NCBI GenBank assembly: GCA_900113995.1
Contig: FORK01000007.1
Location: 1 to 64,000, forward strand
Source of the DNA: Ruminococcaceae bacterium D5
Lineage (GTDB): Bacteria; Bacillota; Clostridia; Oscillospirales; Ruminococcaceae
Reading direction: 5' to 3'
DNA: 64,000 bases
Shown here: positions 24,967 to 33,458 of the stretch, piece after piece
Numbering within the stretch: the stretch's first letter is position 1
How the letters are laid out: each line of letters opens with the position of its first letter
Made by a program: the position numbers and the translations under genes
Notes under the pieces: generated by a model
Databases searched by the model: none
Seen by the model: the letters and a program-made list of their open reading frames with translations, nothing else
Told to the model about the DNA's origin: nothing

Positions 24967-26739
24967 TTGAGCGAGCAGGAAAGCACGTTGACGTCACACC
25001 TGACGGCTGCGCCGATCACGCCCGCCGCGGAATCGCCTTCCCCCAAGAAAAACAGAAAAAAGAATTTAGCCGGCCTGCGGGGGCGGCTTTATCGCTTTTG
25101 TGCATTCAATGGCCTTGTGCTGATCCGCCGCGGTCGTTGGATCAGACGCCGGCTGCTGGGGCTGCTTACCCTGTGCATCGGCCTGCTTTCCGCTTTTGGC
25201 GAGCGGATTGTGCGCAGCGTCAAAATTTTTGCCGTACGCAATGGAATTTCGCTCGATATGGGCGCCGAACTGTTTGCGAGCCTGCGGAAGGGAAACGCCG
25301 AGGCGCGCGGACAGGGTGCCGCCGCATGGCTGAAATTCTGGATCCGGGTGCTTCTGGCGCTGCTGGCGCAGGGGGTGTCCCGTCTGGTTCGGTCTGTAAA
25401 CTATCTGGCGCCTCTGGCGGCCGCGGCGGTATTTCTTGCTGCAGTGCAGGTCGTCACACATACGCAGTTCGGCCTGCAGGTTGTTTACAACGGGGAAGAG
25501 CTCGGCTGCATCGCCGACGAATCGGTCTTCACCAATGCGGAAAAGCAGATGTTGGGGCGTATTGTCTTTGAAGACTATATCAAGCCGGACAATGCGGTTC
25601 CGGAGTTCACCATCGCGGCGCTGCGCCGCAAGAACCTGCTTTCCGAGGATGAGCTCACCGATGCGCTGATCCGTGCTTCGGGCAACGAGCTGACCGAAGC
25701 GACCGGCCTTTATGTCGAAGACAAGTTCTTCGGCGCGGTGGAGGACCGCACACGTCTTTTAAAGCTTCTGGACAATATCAAGGACCAGTACCGTTCGGAG
25801 GAGTATGACCCCACCGAAACGGTTGAGTTTGTCAAGGAAGTGGAGGCACGCGACGGCCTTTATCCGGTCAGCTCGGTCATCTCACTCTCCGAGATGGGCC
25901 GCGAGGTGACCCGCGAGGAACAGCAGCAGCGTGTTTACACCGCGGTACAGGGCGACGCGCCGATCATCATCGCGCAGAAAAACGGGATCCCCTATTCCCA
26001 GCTGAAAGCCCTCAATCCCGACATCGAGCAGTCCCTGCTGGTCGGACAGGAGGTGCTCGTCTCCAAAGCGGTTCCGGCCCTTGAGGTCAAGGTGGTACGG
26101 GAGGTCGTGGAGGAGGTCGAGACAAACTTCAAGATTGAGCAGATTCAGGATACCGACCAGTTCCAGGGATATGTCAAGGTGATGCAGAAGGGCGAAAAGG
26201 GCCTGACAAAAGTAACCAGCCGGGTCAGCTATATCGACGGCGTTGAGGTGGACCGCGAGGAGATTGACAGCGAAGTAATTTCCGAGCCGATCACCGAGAA
26301 GGTCATCGTGGGCGGCAAGCGGCCGCTTGACAAAATTCCTTCCGGCGGGACGGCGAGCGGGAACTTTATCTGGCCGGCGGCCGGCGGCTATGTCAGCTGC
26401 GGCTTCTATGGCTACTGGGGACACACCGGCATGGATATCGCCTGCAATTACGGCACGCCGGTTTATGCCGCGGCATCCGGTACGGTGACCAAGGCGGTCT
26501 ATAATACGACCGGCTACGGCTATCATATCATTATCAGCCATGGCGGCGGGGTGGAAACCCTCTACGGCCACAACTCCAAGCTGTATGTCAAAGCCGGAGA
26601 CTGGGTCGAACAGGGACAGTTGATCGCAGCGGTCGGACGTACCGGACGCGCGTCAGGCAATCATGTCCACTTTGAGATCCGGGTTAACGGCAGGTATATG
26701 AATCCCGCCAATTATATCGGCACCGTCAGCCCTTACTAG
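24967..26739 (+). CDS. Membrane-anchored M23 peptidase with LysM and G5 domains
   Basis: Start is TTG at 24967, seven bases after aaaggaga; the longer frame from 24832 begins at the promoter and is unlikely. The 590-residue protein has a basic cytoplasmic N-terminus and hydrophobic segments near 55-75 and 140-165, the latter probably a membrane anchor. A LysM-type module follows at about 322-367 (AVQGDAPIIIAQKNGIPYSQ), a G5 domain at about 375-450, and a C-terminal M23 domain at about 475-585. The M23 part shows GHTGMDIA and HVHFEI zinc ligands, so it should be an active glycyl or D,L-endopeptidase on peptidoglycan. It has its own promoter and terminator. Confidence 0.9.
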   Translation: MSEQESTLTSHLTAAPITPAAESPSPKKNRKKNLAGLRGRLYRFCAFNGLVLIRRGRWIRRRLLGLLTLCIGLLSAFGERIVRSVKIFAVRNGISLDMGAELFASLRKGNAEARGQGAAAWLKFWIRVLLALLAQGVSRLVRSVNYLAPLAAAAVFLAAVQVVTHTQFGLQVVYNGEELGCIADESVFTNAEKQMLGRIVFEDYIKPDNAVPEFTIAALRRKNLLSEDELTDALIRASGNELTEATGLYVEDKFFGAVEDRTRLLKLLDNIKDQYRSEEYDPTETVEFVKEVEARDGLYPVSSVISLSEMGREVTREEQQQRVYTAVQGDAPIIIAQKNGIPYSQLKALNPDIEQSLLVGQEVLVSKAVPALEVKVVREVVEEVETNFKIEQIQDTDQFQGYVKVMQKGEKGLTKVTSRVSYIDGVEVDREEIDSEVISEPITEKVIVGGKRPLDKIPSGGTASGNFIWPAAGGYVSCGFYGYWGHTGMDIACNYGTPVYAAASGTVTKAVYNTTGYGYHIIISHGGGVETLYGHNSKLYVKAGDWVEQGQLIAAVGRTGRASGNHVHFEIRVNGRYMNPANYIGTVSPY

Positions 26740-26766
26740 GTGCTGGCAGCGTGACGGCAATGTGAG

Positions 26767-26802
26767 AAAAATTTACCGTCCTTTCAAGGACGGTAAATTT
26801 TT
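26767..26802 (+). terminator. Intrinsic terminator after the M23 gene
   Basis: A 15-bp stem (26767-26781 with 26788-26802) with a short loop and a T-tract ends the peptidase transcript. Confidence 0.9.
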
Positions 26803-26835
26803 TTATAAAAAGCCGGAAAAACTTTCCCTGTATGG

Positions 26836-26864
26836 TTGAATTAACAAAAAAGTTTCGCTATAAT
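26836..26864 (+). promoter_or_regulatory. Promoter of the sortase gene
   Basis: TTGAAT (26836-26841) and TATAAT (26859-26864) with a 17-bp spacer lie 46 bp before the ATG. Confidence 0.8.
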
Positions 26865-26909
26865 TGATTTTGTCAATACTTTTTAATTTTTATGTTAGGA
26901 GATTGAGAG

Positions 26910-27764
26910 ATGTCGAGCAGAATGCATTGGACAAAGAAGATGGTGGCACTCATTTTCGCGGCGCTGTTTATTCTCAGCCCTGTGACCTCTTTCGCTTCCG
27001 CGGGTGGAATCACTGGGGAAGCGAACATCAGTGCGGTTTACGATCCCGCTATCATGAACGGCAGCGGGAAGGTCAATATCGCCACTCATAAGGCGGTCAA
27101 CGGGGATGTGAAGGGCTGGCTGAGGATTCCCGGTACCAATATCAACTATCCGGTGCTTTACGACAATCGCATCATCGACCAGGGCAACGGCGTCAAGACC
27201 CATTATTACATCAATCGTGACCTTTATAAGCAGGTCAGCCGCGACGGCGTTATCTATGCCCCTCCCGGAACCCGCTTCGGCAAATCGACGGAACTTTCCC
27301 GCAATACCGTTCTGTTCGGACACAACTGGACCAACTACACCACCGTTCCGGTTGTTGACCGCGACAGCGATGTGATGTTTGCCCAGCTCGCATCCTTCCA
27401 TTACCTCAACTTTGCCAAGAGCCATCCTTACGTCTACTACTCCACCGAAGATGCTGAGATGACCTGGGTGATCTTTGCAGCGTTCTATACCGATGTCAAA
27501 TTCAACTACATCACCCCCGATATGGATGATGAGATGTTCGCGGCCGTTGTCAACGGCGCCAAGAGCCGCAGCCGCCACAATTACGATGTCGAGGTGGCAT
27601 ACAGCGACAAGATCCTGACCATGTCTACCTGCACCAGAATGTATGGCCCGAGCGCGAACCAGAGGTTCGTCGTGATGGCCCGCATGATGCGTCCGGGCGA
27701 GAGTGTCCAGAACGCCGTCAAGATCGAGGCAAACCCCAACCCTGTGCTCCCGCAGCTCTATTGA
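26910..27764 (+). CDS. srtB: Class B-type sortase
   Basis: The 284-residue secreted protein has a signal/anchor helix (9-29), then a sortase fold: VKGWLRIPGTNINYPVLY, NTVLFGHNW with catalytic His138, TMSTCTRMYG with nucleophile Cys241, and RFVVMARM with Arg252. The long insert between His and Cys and the STC context fit class B. Sortases cut a C-terminal sorting motif and attach proteins to peptidoglycan or join pilus subunits. No obvious sorting-signal substrate lies in the window. SD aggag precedes the ATG; promoter and terminator are both clear, so it is monocistronic. Confidence 0.9.
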   Translation: MSSRMHWTKKMVALIFAALFILSPVTSFASAGGITGEANISAVYDPAIMNGSGKVNIATHKAVNGDVKGWLRIPGTNINYPVLYDNRIIDQGNGVKTHYYINRDLYKQVSRDGVIYAPPGTRFGKSTELSRNTVLFGHNWTNYTTVPVVDRDSDVMFAQLASFHYLNFAKSHPYVYYSTEDAEMTWVIFAAFYTDVKFNYITPDMDDEMFAAVVNGAKSRSRHNYDVEVAYSDKILTMSTCTRMYGPSANQRFVVMARMMRPGESVQNAVKIEANPNPVLPQLY

Positions 27765-27773
27765 GAAGATGCC

Positions 27774-27808
27774 AGAAGGGCGTCCGGCAAACTGCCGGAC
27801 GCCCTTCT
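27774..27808 (+). terminator. srtB: Intrinsic terminator after the sortase gene
   Basis: A 16-bp perfect stem (27774-27789 with 27793-27808) has a 3-nt loop; the following T content is modest. Confidence 0.8.
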
Positions 27809-27825
27809 CTGTTTACAATAAAAGC

Positions 27826-27951
27826 AGCCCCATTTGGTGGGCCGCCCGCAGGAATATGCGGCAGGCAAGCCGCTTCACTGCGCCTTGAGGCGCGGCCGCT
27901 ATCAGGCCATTAGGGTACCGGTGCAGGCCGCCCGTTATACGGGTGGTCCTG
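27826..27951. other. Multi-hairpin intergenic segment
   Basis: In about 125 bp there are several short perfect or near-perfect hairpins. They include gcggcaggcaagccgc near 27863, gcgccttgaggcgc near 27880, and an 11-12 bp stem at 27923-27951 next to the stop of the ABC ATPase gene. No open frame is credible. It may be a structured RNA or a mobile-repeat derivative; the strand is unknown. Confidence 0.35.
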
Positions 27952-27953
27952 AC

Positions 27954-28538
27954 TTACGCCAGCCGGATGATCTGATCCGCCAGCGCACATGCGGTTTCCT
28001 CGCTGTGAGTTGCCAGAAAGACTGTTTTTCCGCGGCTTTGTTCCCGGAGAAGATCCTCCGCCTGCCTGCGGGTCTCTCCGTCGAGACCGGTAAAGGGTTC
28101 ATCCAGAAAAAGCAGCTCATAGTCCGCGAGCAGTGCCCGTGCGAGAGCAATCCGGCGCTGCATTCCGCCGCTCAGCGTGCGGACGGGACGGCGGAGAAAT
28201 CCCTTCAGCCCAAGGGAGGCCAGCGCCGCTTCGAGCGTCCGGTCCTCCGCGCGGGGGGTGGACAGCCGCAGATTGGCGCGGACGCTGAGGTTTTCACAGA
28301 GCCGGTTTTCCTGAAATACGGCGCTTTTTTTTCTTTCCGCAAAGCCGGAGAGAAACCCGGAATCGGGCAACAGCAGCCCCATCATGACCCGCAGCAGGGT
28401 GGTTTTTCCGCAGCCGGAGGGCCCCATGATGCAGATGCAGCTTCCGGCCGGAACCGACAGGCAAAAACGGTCGAGGACAGCGGCCTTCCCAAAGCGGACG
28501 GTCAGATTTTCGATGGAAAGCGTTTCGATGGGACTCAC
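27954..28538 (-). CDS. ABC transporter ATP-binding protein (SsuB/TauB type)
   Basis: The 194-residue protein has Walker A GPSGCGKTT (39-47), a Q loop near VFQE, signature LSGGMQ (122-127) and Walker B LLFLDEP (142-148), with the switch His in ATHSEE. It is short for the family, missing the usual C-terminal extension. It pairs with the permease starting upstream, overlapping it by 4 nt. The group imports sulfonates, nitrate, taurine, pyrimidine precursors or thiamine precursors; no binding protein is adjacent, so the substrate is open. Confidence 0.88.
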   Translation of the reverse strand: MSPIETLSIENLTVRFGKAAVLDRFCLSVPAGSCICIMGPSGCGKTTLLRVMMGLLLPDSGFLSGFAERKKSAVFQENRLCENLSVRANLRLSTPRAEDRTLEAALASLGLKGFLRRPVRTLSGGMQRRIALARALLADYELLFLDEPFTGLDGETRRQAEDLLREQSRGKTVFLATHSEETACALADQIIRLA

Positions 28539-29293
28539 ATCCTTTCGATTGCCCGCATGGCCGAGTCGAGCAGCGCGAGGAAAATCCGTCCGAACAACAG
28601 GCTCATCAGGATAATCACGACGGTCCAGGCGAAAAGTCCGGGGATATCATAGTAGATTTTCGACTCGTAAAGCCGCTCCCCGATCGAGCCAGCCGGGATA
28701 CCGATCACCTCGGCGGCGACGCCGGCTTTCCAGCAGAGGCCGAGGGCCAGCCCGCAGCCCGAGCGCAGGAACGGAAGAACCTGTGAGAGATAAATACAGC
28801 GCAGACGGCCGAGCCTCCCCACTCCAAACAGATCGGCCATCTCCAGCAGAAGGGGGTCGGTCGCAGAAATGCCGGCGAGCAGATTGGTGTAGATGACTGG
28901 CAGCGTCATCAGAAAAGCGATCACCACCGAAAGATTGCGGGAAGGCACCCAAGTCAGCAGCAGAATGGTAAAGGAGGCGACCGGAGAGGCCTTGATCAGC
29001 GCCATTGCAGGTGACAGGAATTCCTTCACCGCCCGAAAGCGCGCGCTCAAAGCGGCTGAGGACGCGCCGCACAGAAGCCCCAGCAGAAAACCGGCCGCGA
29101 TCCGGACAAAGGAAAAAAGAACGGCGGTCCAAAGCTCAGCGGTCACGAGCAGGGCGCAGAACCGCCGAAAAACCACGAGCGGAGCGGGCAGAAGAATCTC
29201 CGCATCGAGCCGCAGGCTCAGCATCTGCCAAAGAAGCAGCCAGACCGCGAGAGAAAGCAGCACAGGCGCAGAACGGCGGTAAAATTTTTGCAT
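28535..29293 (-). CDS. ABC transporter permease (SsuC/TauC type)
   Basis: The 252-residue inner-membrane protein has six predicted helices. It also has the EAA-type coupling loop of BinPDT permeases: LLEMADLFGVGRLGRLRCIYL (residues about 155-175), followed by LPFLRSGCGLALGLCWKAGVAAE. It works with the ATPase encoded next. A typical operon would also encode a periplasmic-type binding lipoprotein, which is missing here. The ATG at 29293 follows ggaggggc. Confidence 0.88.
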   Translation of the reverse strand: MQKFYRRSAPVLLSLAVWLLLWQMLSLRLDAEILLPAPLVVFRRFCALLVTAELWTAVLFSFVRIAAGFLLGLLCGASSAALSARFRAVKEFLSPAMALIKASPVASFTILLLTWVPSRNLSVVIAFLMTLPVIYTNLLAGISATDPLLLEMADLFGVGRLGRLRCIYLSQVLPFLRSGCGLALGLCWKAGVAAEVIGIPAGSIGERLYESKIYYDIPGLFAWTVVIILMSLLFGRIFLALLDSAMRAIERM

Positions 29294-29327
29294 CGTGCCC
29301 CTCCTCTCCGGTCAAATGACAGGGCTA

Positions 29328-29356
29328 TTGTAACACAAAGTCTCGCGGCGGGCAAC
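29328..29356 (-). promoter_or_regulatory. Promoter of the ABC importer pair
   Basis: On the reverse strand TTGCCC (29351-29356) and TACAAT (29328-29333) are 17 bp apart, 35 bp before the permease ATG. Confidence 0.5.
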
Positions 29357-29393
29357 CTGACGGCCGATTGAAACGGCGCGAACGGAAGGATGT

Positions 29394-30083
29394 TCAGCGG
29401 CGGACGCTCTCCTTGTCGCGGATAGCCGACAGGACGGCGAGCAGCACCGCGCTGCAGAGCCAGACGGAACGGATTCCGAACAGCCCGGTCAGCAGCGCCC
29501 CGGCCATGCCGCCTGCGCAGAACAGCCCGATGATCGCAAAATAGCGCAGCGCGCTTTCGAGGGCATGGCGGTCGCGGGAGAACAGATAGCTGCAAAAACT
29601 TTCCGCCGCGCTGCGAAGATTTCCGGTGCACATGGTGGTAGCATAAGGGAGGCCATGCATCCGGCGGAAGGTATTAACCTGCAGCGAGCAGATCAGCGAA
29701 ACAGTGGTGTTGACGAGCGCGTGCGGAACCGAAACGGGGACCAAGCCGATCACCAGTACCAGCGCCGCTTCCAGCAGGAGAATGATCTGCATCCAGTGCA
29801 GGCCGCTCTTGTGGGGGAAGACGGCCTTAATCCATTCAGAAATCAAAACTCCCAGAAAAAAGGCACAGATCGGCAGAAGATAATAAGCGGCGGCTTTAGC
29901 GTCGCCGCGCGCGGTGGCCAGCGACATCAGAACGATGTTGCCGGTTTGTGCATTTGCAAAAACGCCGCCGCGAGTCAGATAGGTATAGGCGTCAAAAAAG
30001 CCGCCCGCAAAGGCCAGCGCAAGGCCGACGGCGAGCTGTTCGTGGCGCGGAATCGCGCTGCCGGAACGCAGAGAAGAGGGCAT
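29394..30083 (-). CDS. YoaK/DUF1275 family membrane protein
   Basis: This 229-residue membrane protein has about six helices. It carries the conserved DUF1275 segments GGFFDAYTYLTRGGVFANAQTGN (residues 27-49) and VNTFRRMHGLPYATTMCTGNLRS (about 135-157). Family members may be transporters or channels, but the function is not established. It is monocistronic on the minus strand and divergent from murA. Confidence 0.85.
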   Translation of the reverse strand: MPSSLRSGSAIPRHEQLAVGLALAFAGGFFDAYTYLTRGGVFANAQTGNIVLMSLATARGDAKAAAYYLLPICAFFLGVLISEWIKAVFPHKSGLHWMQIILLLEAALVLVIGLVPVSVPHALVNTTVSLICSLQVNTFRRMHGLPYATTMCTGNLRSAAESFCSYLFSRDRHALESALRYFAIIGLFCAGGMAGALLTGLFGIRSVWLCSAVLLAVLSAIRDKESVRR

Positions 30084-30183
30084 GGTACCACCTCGCTTTC
30101 AGGATTCCCGTTTATTATAGACAACCGTGCGAAAAATGCAAGTCTCTCCTTCTTTTTGCGGCTTCAAAAATTTGCTGGGATAT

Positions 30184-30212
30184 TTGACATTCCTACGGAA
30201 AAAATGTAAAAT
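30184..30212 (+). promoter_or_regulatory. murA: Sigma-A promoter of murA
   Basis: TTGACA (30184-30189) and TAAAAT (30207-30212) are spaced by 17 bp. The leader to the start codon is about 175 nt and contains GC-rich complementary patches (gcgggg near 30262 and ccccgc near 30310), so control by RNA structure is possible but unproven. Confidence 0.75.
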
Positions 30213-30393
30213 ATATAATAATTGTGCTGTTGCATCCGGCAGCCGGCTTATCGCTGAGACTGCGGGGTGTCTGTGCTTGTTTTGACAAACTTTATCAATC
30301 GAAATAATCCCCCGCAAACCGGCGGTCGGGTGCTTAAATCTGCTTTTCAAGAGAGATACTAGACAGGAAGAACAATCGAAAGGAGGGCGCGCC

Positions 30394-31683
30394 TTGGAGA
30401 AATTTATCATCAGGGGAAATGCACCCTTACATGGAGAAATCACCGTCAGCGGTGCAAAGAATGCCGCTGTTGCGATTATTCCCGCCACGATTCTGGCAAA
30501 AGGCCGCTGTGTGATCGAGAACGTCCCCGATATCAGCGATGTGGCAATCCTGCTCGAAATTTTGGAGCATCTGGGGGCAAAGACCCGCAGGCTCGAACGC
30601 AATACCCTCGAGATTGATACCTCTGCCGTTGACTGCAACGAAGTGCCTTACGAATTTGCCCGTGCAATGCGTGCCTCCTACTATTTTCTGGGTGCGCTGC
30701 TCGGGCGCTGCTTTGAAGCAAACGTTTCGATGCCGGGCGGCTGCAACTTCGGTGTGCGTCCGATCGATCAGCATCTCAAAGGCTTTACCGCCCTCGGCGC
30801 CGAGGTCGTGGTGGACGGCGGCATGATCCGGGCTTCTTCAAACCGGCTGGTGGGAAGCCACATCCACTTTGATGTGGTGAGCGTCGGCGCGACGGTCAAC
30901 GTGATGATGGCGGCGGTGCGGGCGCATGGCATTACCATTATGGAGAATGTCGCCAAGGAGCCTCATATCGTCGATCTTGCCAACTTTCTCAATTCGATGG
31001 GGGCCGACGTCCGGGGCGCGGGCACCGACGTGATCAAGATTCATGGGGTTGACCTGCTGCGCCCAAGCTCCTATTCGATCATCCCTGATCAGATTGAGGC
31101 GGGAACCTACATGGCCCTTGCTGCGGCCTGCGGCGGGAACCTTTTGATTAAAAACGTGATTCCCAAGCATCTGGAGTCGATCACCGACAAGCTGGTGGCG
31201 GCGGGAGCGGAGGTTACCGAGTATGACGATTCGATCCGTGTGGCCGGAAGCCCGGTCATCAACCGTGTCAACGTCAAAACGATGCCTCATCCGGGATTCC
31301 CGACCGACATGCAGCCGCAGATTACAGCGCTGCTCTGCCGCGCAGGCGGAACGAGCATCGTCACCGAGGGAGTCTGGGAAGGCGGACGCTTTAAGTATAT
31401 CGATGAACTCAAGCGGATGGGCGCCAATATTTCAGTTGACGGCAAGATGGCGGTGATCGAAGGGGTGCCGAAGCTTACCGGGGCTCGGGTGCGCGCCACC
31501 GATCTGCGCGCAGGCGCGGCGCTGGTGATTGCGGGGCTTTGCGCCGAAGGGGTTACCGAGATCGAGAATATTGAATTTATCGAGCGCGGATATGAGTGTA
31601 TTGTAGAAAAGCTGCGCGGAGTCGGCGCTGATATTCAGAAGGTGCTGGTACCGGATGTCGAGGCGGTCCGCCCGGCGCAGTGA
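30394..31683 (+). CDS. murA: UDP-N-acetylglucosamine 1-carboxyvinyltransferase
   Basis: Start is TTG at 30394 behind a strong aaaggagg. The 429-residue protein has the MurA/EPSP-synthase inside-out barrel: NAPLHGEITVSGAKNAA at the start with the catalytic Lys22-Asn23, the fosfomycin-target Cys117 in PGGCNFGVRPIDQH, and FPTDMQPQ with the catalytic Asp. It transfers enolpyruvate from PEP to UDP-GlcNAc, the first committed peptidoglycan step. Cys117 suggests fosfomycin sensitivity at target level. It is followed 81 nt later by walJ and rlmH, a common Firmicute arrangement. Confidence 0.95.
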   Translation: MEKFIIRGNAPLHGEITVSGAKNAAVAIIPATILAKGRCVIENVPDISDVAILLEILEHLGAKTRRLERNTLEIDTSAVDCNEVPYEFARAMRASYYFLGALLGRCFEANVSMPGGCNFGVRPIDQHLKGFTALGAEVVVDGGMIRASSNRLVGSHIHFDVVSVGATVNVMMAAVRAHGITIMENVAKEPHIVDLANFLNSMGADVRGAGTDVIKIHGVDLLRPSSYSIIPDQIEAGTYMALAAACGGNLLIKNVIPKHLESITDKLVAAGAEVTEYDDSIRVAGSPVINRVNVKTMPHPGFPTDMQPQITALLCRAGGTSIVTEGVWEGGRFKYIDELKRMGANISVDGKMAVIEGVPKLTGARVRATDLRAGAALVIAGLCAEGVTEIENIEFIERGYECIVEKLRGVGADIQKVLVPDVEAVRPAQ

Positions 31684-31764
31684 CATCGAAGCAGGAACCG
31701 GAGGTGCTGCAGAATGCAGGGGACTGTGTTCTGCGGCACCCCCTTTTCATTGAGGAGGAATCGG

Positions 31765-32556
31765 ATGGCACGATTTTGTGTGCTGGCAAGCTCGAGCGCC
31801 GGCAACAGCACTTACATATCCTGCGGGGAGGGCGCGCTGCTTGTCGATGCGGGAATCAGCTGCCGAAGAATTTCCAGAAGCCTTGCGGATCTGGGGGAGG
31901 AGCTCGGCAAAATCGCTGGAATCCTCCTGACCCATGAGCACGCTGATCATGTCAAGGGGCTCAGGATCCTGACAAAAAACACCGGTGCGCCGGTTTATGC
32001 CACTGCGCCGGTGCTGCGCTATCTTGAGGAGAACGCACTTGTCGATCCCCGGTCCAAGCTGGTTGAGGTGGGGCCGCGTCCCTTTGCCGCCGCGGGGATA
32101 GAGGTGAGCGCCTATGCTACGCCGCATGACAGCGTGGGAAGCGTCGGCTACCGCTTCCTGCTGCCGGGAGGACAGAAAATTGCGGTGGCCACCGATCTGG
32201 GACAGGTGACCGGCGAAGTATACGACGGCGTGCGCGGCTGCGATCTTGCGCTGCTCGAGGCAAACTACGACCCCGAGCTTCTGCGGATGGGCCGTTACCC
32301 TTACTTTCTCAAACGCAGGATCAGCGGAAATGACGGCCACCTGGCCAACCCAAGCTGTGCGGAATTTGCCTGCGGGCTGCTCGAGAGCGGGACGACCCGG
32401 CTGATTCTCGGACATCTTTCGCGGGAGAACAACTGTCCCGCCCTCGCCGAACAGACGGTGGATGACGCTCTGAGACGGGCAGGGGCGCGGCGGGGAATCG
32501 ACTATGAGCTTTCGGTGGCCCCCTATGATGAACCGGGAAGGCTGGTGCGGCTCTGA
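31765..32556 (+). CDS. walJ: MBL-fold metallohydrolase of the WalJ/YycJ type
   Basis: Start is the ATG at 31765 after gaggagg; an upstream in-frame ATG at 31714 has no SD. The 263-residue metallo-beta-lactamase-fold protein has the THEHADH metal motif (56-62), later ligands in TPHDSVG, ATDLG, and HLSRENN near the C-terminus. YycJ/WalJ is a DNA-end-processing exonuclease linked to cell wall/division control in Firmicutes. The start of rlmH overlaps its stop (TGATG), as seen in other Firmicutes. Confidence 0.9.
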   Translation: MARFCVLASSSAGNSTYISCGEGALLVDAGISCRRISRSLADLGEELGKIAGILLTHEHADHVKGLRILTKNTGAPVYATAPVLRYLEENALVDPRSKLVEVGPRPFAAAGIEVSAYATPHDSVGSVGYRFLLPGGQKIAVATDLGQVTGEVYDGVRGCDLALLEANYDPELLRMGRYPYFLKRRISGNDGHLANPSCAEFACGLLESGTTRLILGHLSRENNCPALAEQTVDDALRRAGARRGIDYELSVAPYDEPGRLVRL

Positions 32557-33035
32557 TGAGGAATATCCAGATCGTCGCGGTGGGCAGGCTCAAGGAGCAC
32601 TATCTCACCGACGGATGCGCCGAATACTGCAAGCGGCTTTCCGCTTTCGGAAAGGTCAGAATCACCGAGCTGGAGGAGACCCGGCTTCCCGAGCAGCCTT
32701 CCGAGGCGCAGATTCGGGCGGCTCTCGAAGCAGAGGGAGAACGAATCATTGAAAAGGCCGCAGGAAGCTGCCTGATTGCGCTGTGCGTCGAAGGAAAGCT
32801 GCTTTCCTCCGAAGAACTGGCCAGAACTCTCGATCAGCTTGAGGTGCGGGGAACCAGCGCATTCACCTTCGTCATCGGGAGCTCCTTCGGGCTTTGCGAT
32901 GCGGTAAAAAAGGCCGCGGCGCTGCGCCTCTCCTTTTCCCGGATGACCTTCCCGCATCAGCTGATGCGGCTGATGCTCTGCGAACAGCTCTACCGCGCCT
33001 GCTCCATTTCAGCGGGCGGGCGCTATCATAAATAG
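32556..33035 (+). CDS. rlmH: 23S rRNA pseudouridine1915 N3-methyltransferase
   Basis: The 159-residue SPOUT-class methyltransferase has the family end motif: FVIGSSFGLCD with the SAM-binding knot, SFSRMTFPHQLMRLMLCEQLYRA and the terminal GGRYHK that reaches the active site. It methylates pseudouridine 1915 in helix 69 of 23S rRNA as a dimer. The second Gly of the usual GGxxG knot loop is replaced (IGSSFG versus IGGAFG). Translation is coupled to walJ. Confidence 0.93.
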   Translation: MRNIQIVAVGRLKEHYLTDGCAEYCKRLSAFGKVRITELEETRLPEQPSEAQIRAALEAEGERIIEKAAGSCLIALCVEGKLLSSEELARTLDQLEVRGTSAFTFVIGSSFGLCDAVKKAAALRLSFSRMTFPHQLMRLMLCEQLYRACSISAGGRYHK

Positions 33036-33160
33036 GTCCGCCGGATTTTGGACGACCCGCCAAGGGGGACGGATGCCGCATGCCGAGGCCCCGGTTGTGT
33101 GGAAAGTTTCTGATCAAACTTTATTCGGAGAGCAAAGACCCGGCATAGGGCCGGACCTTT

Positions 33161-33433
33161 GCGGAACTTTTAATCAGAAAAATTTTCCGCATATTCGCAA
33201 ACGCTGTGCACTTTGCAGTTTTTTCGATGCACCTGCGAAGAAGGATGACTTTTGCAGAATTTTAATCAGAAAAATTTTCTGCATATTCGCAAACGCTGTG
33301 CACTTTGCAGTTTTTTCGATGCACCAGCAGAGAAGAGCTTTGCAGAATTTTGAGTAAGGGAATTTCCCGCATACCCGCAAACGCTGCGCACTTTGCAGTT
33401 TTTTCGATGTACCCTTAGAGAAGGACGACTTTT
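33161..33433. repeat. Three imperfect ~90-bp tandem repeats
   Basis: Units run 33161-33253, 33254-33341 and 33342-33433. Each starts with gcrgaa followed by an imperfect hairpin (gcagaattt ... aaattttctgc), then cgcaaacgctg, cactttgcagttttttcgat and a short variable stretch. The strongly conserved core cactttgcagttttttcgat is identical in all three. The block fills the gap between rlmH and tex, lies 26 bp before the tex ATG, and encodes no believable protein. Confidence 0.85.
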
Positions 33434-33458
33434 ACGCCAATAAGGAGGATTTTCTCAT

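Noticed and set aside
33161-33433. Tandem repeats as a CRISPR array
   Set aside because: Units are about 90 bp with internal divergence spread throughout, not short identical repeats with unique spacers, and no cas genes are nearby.
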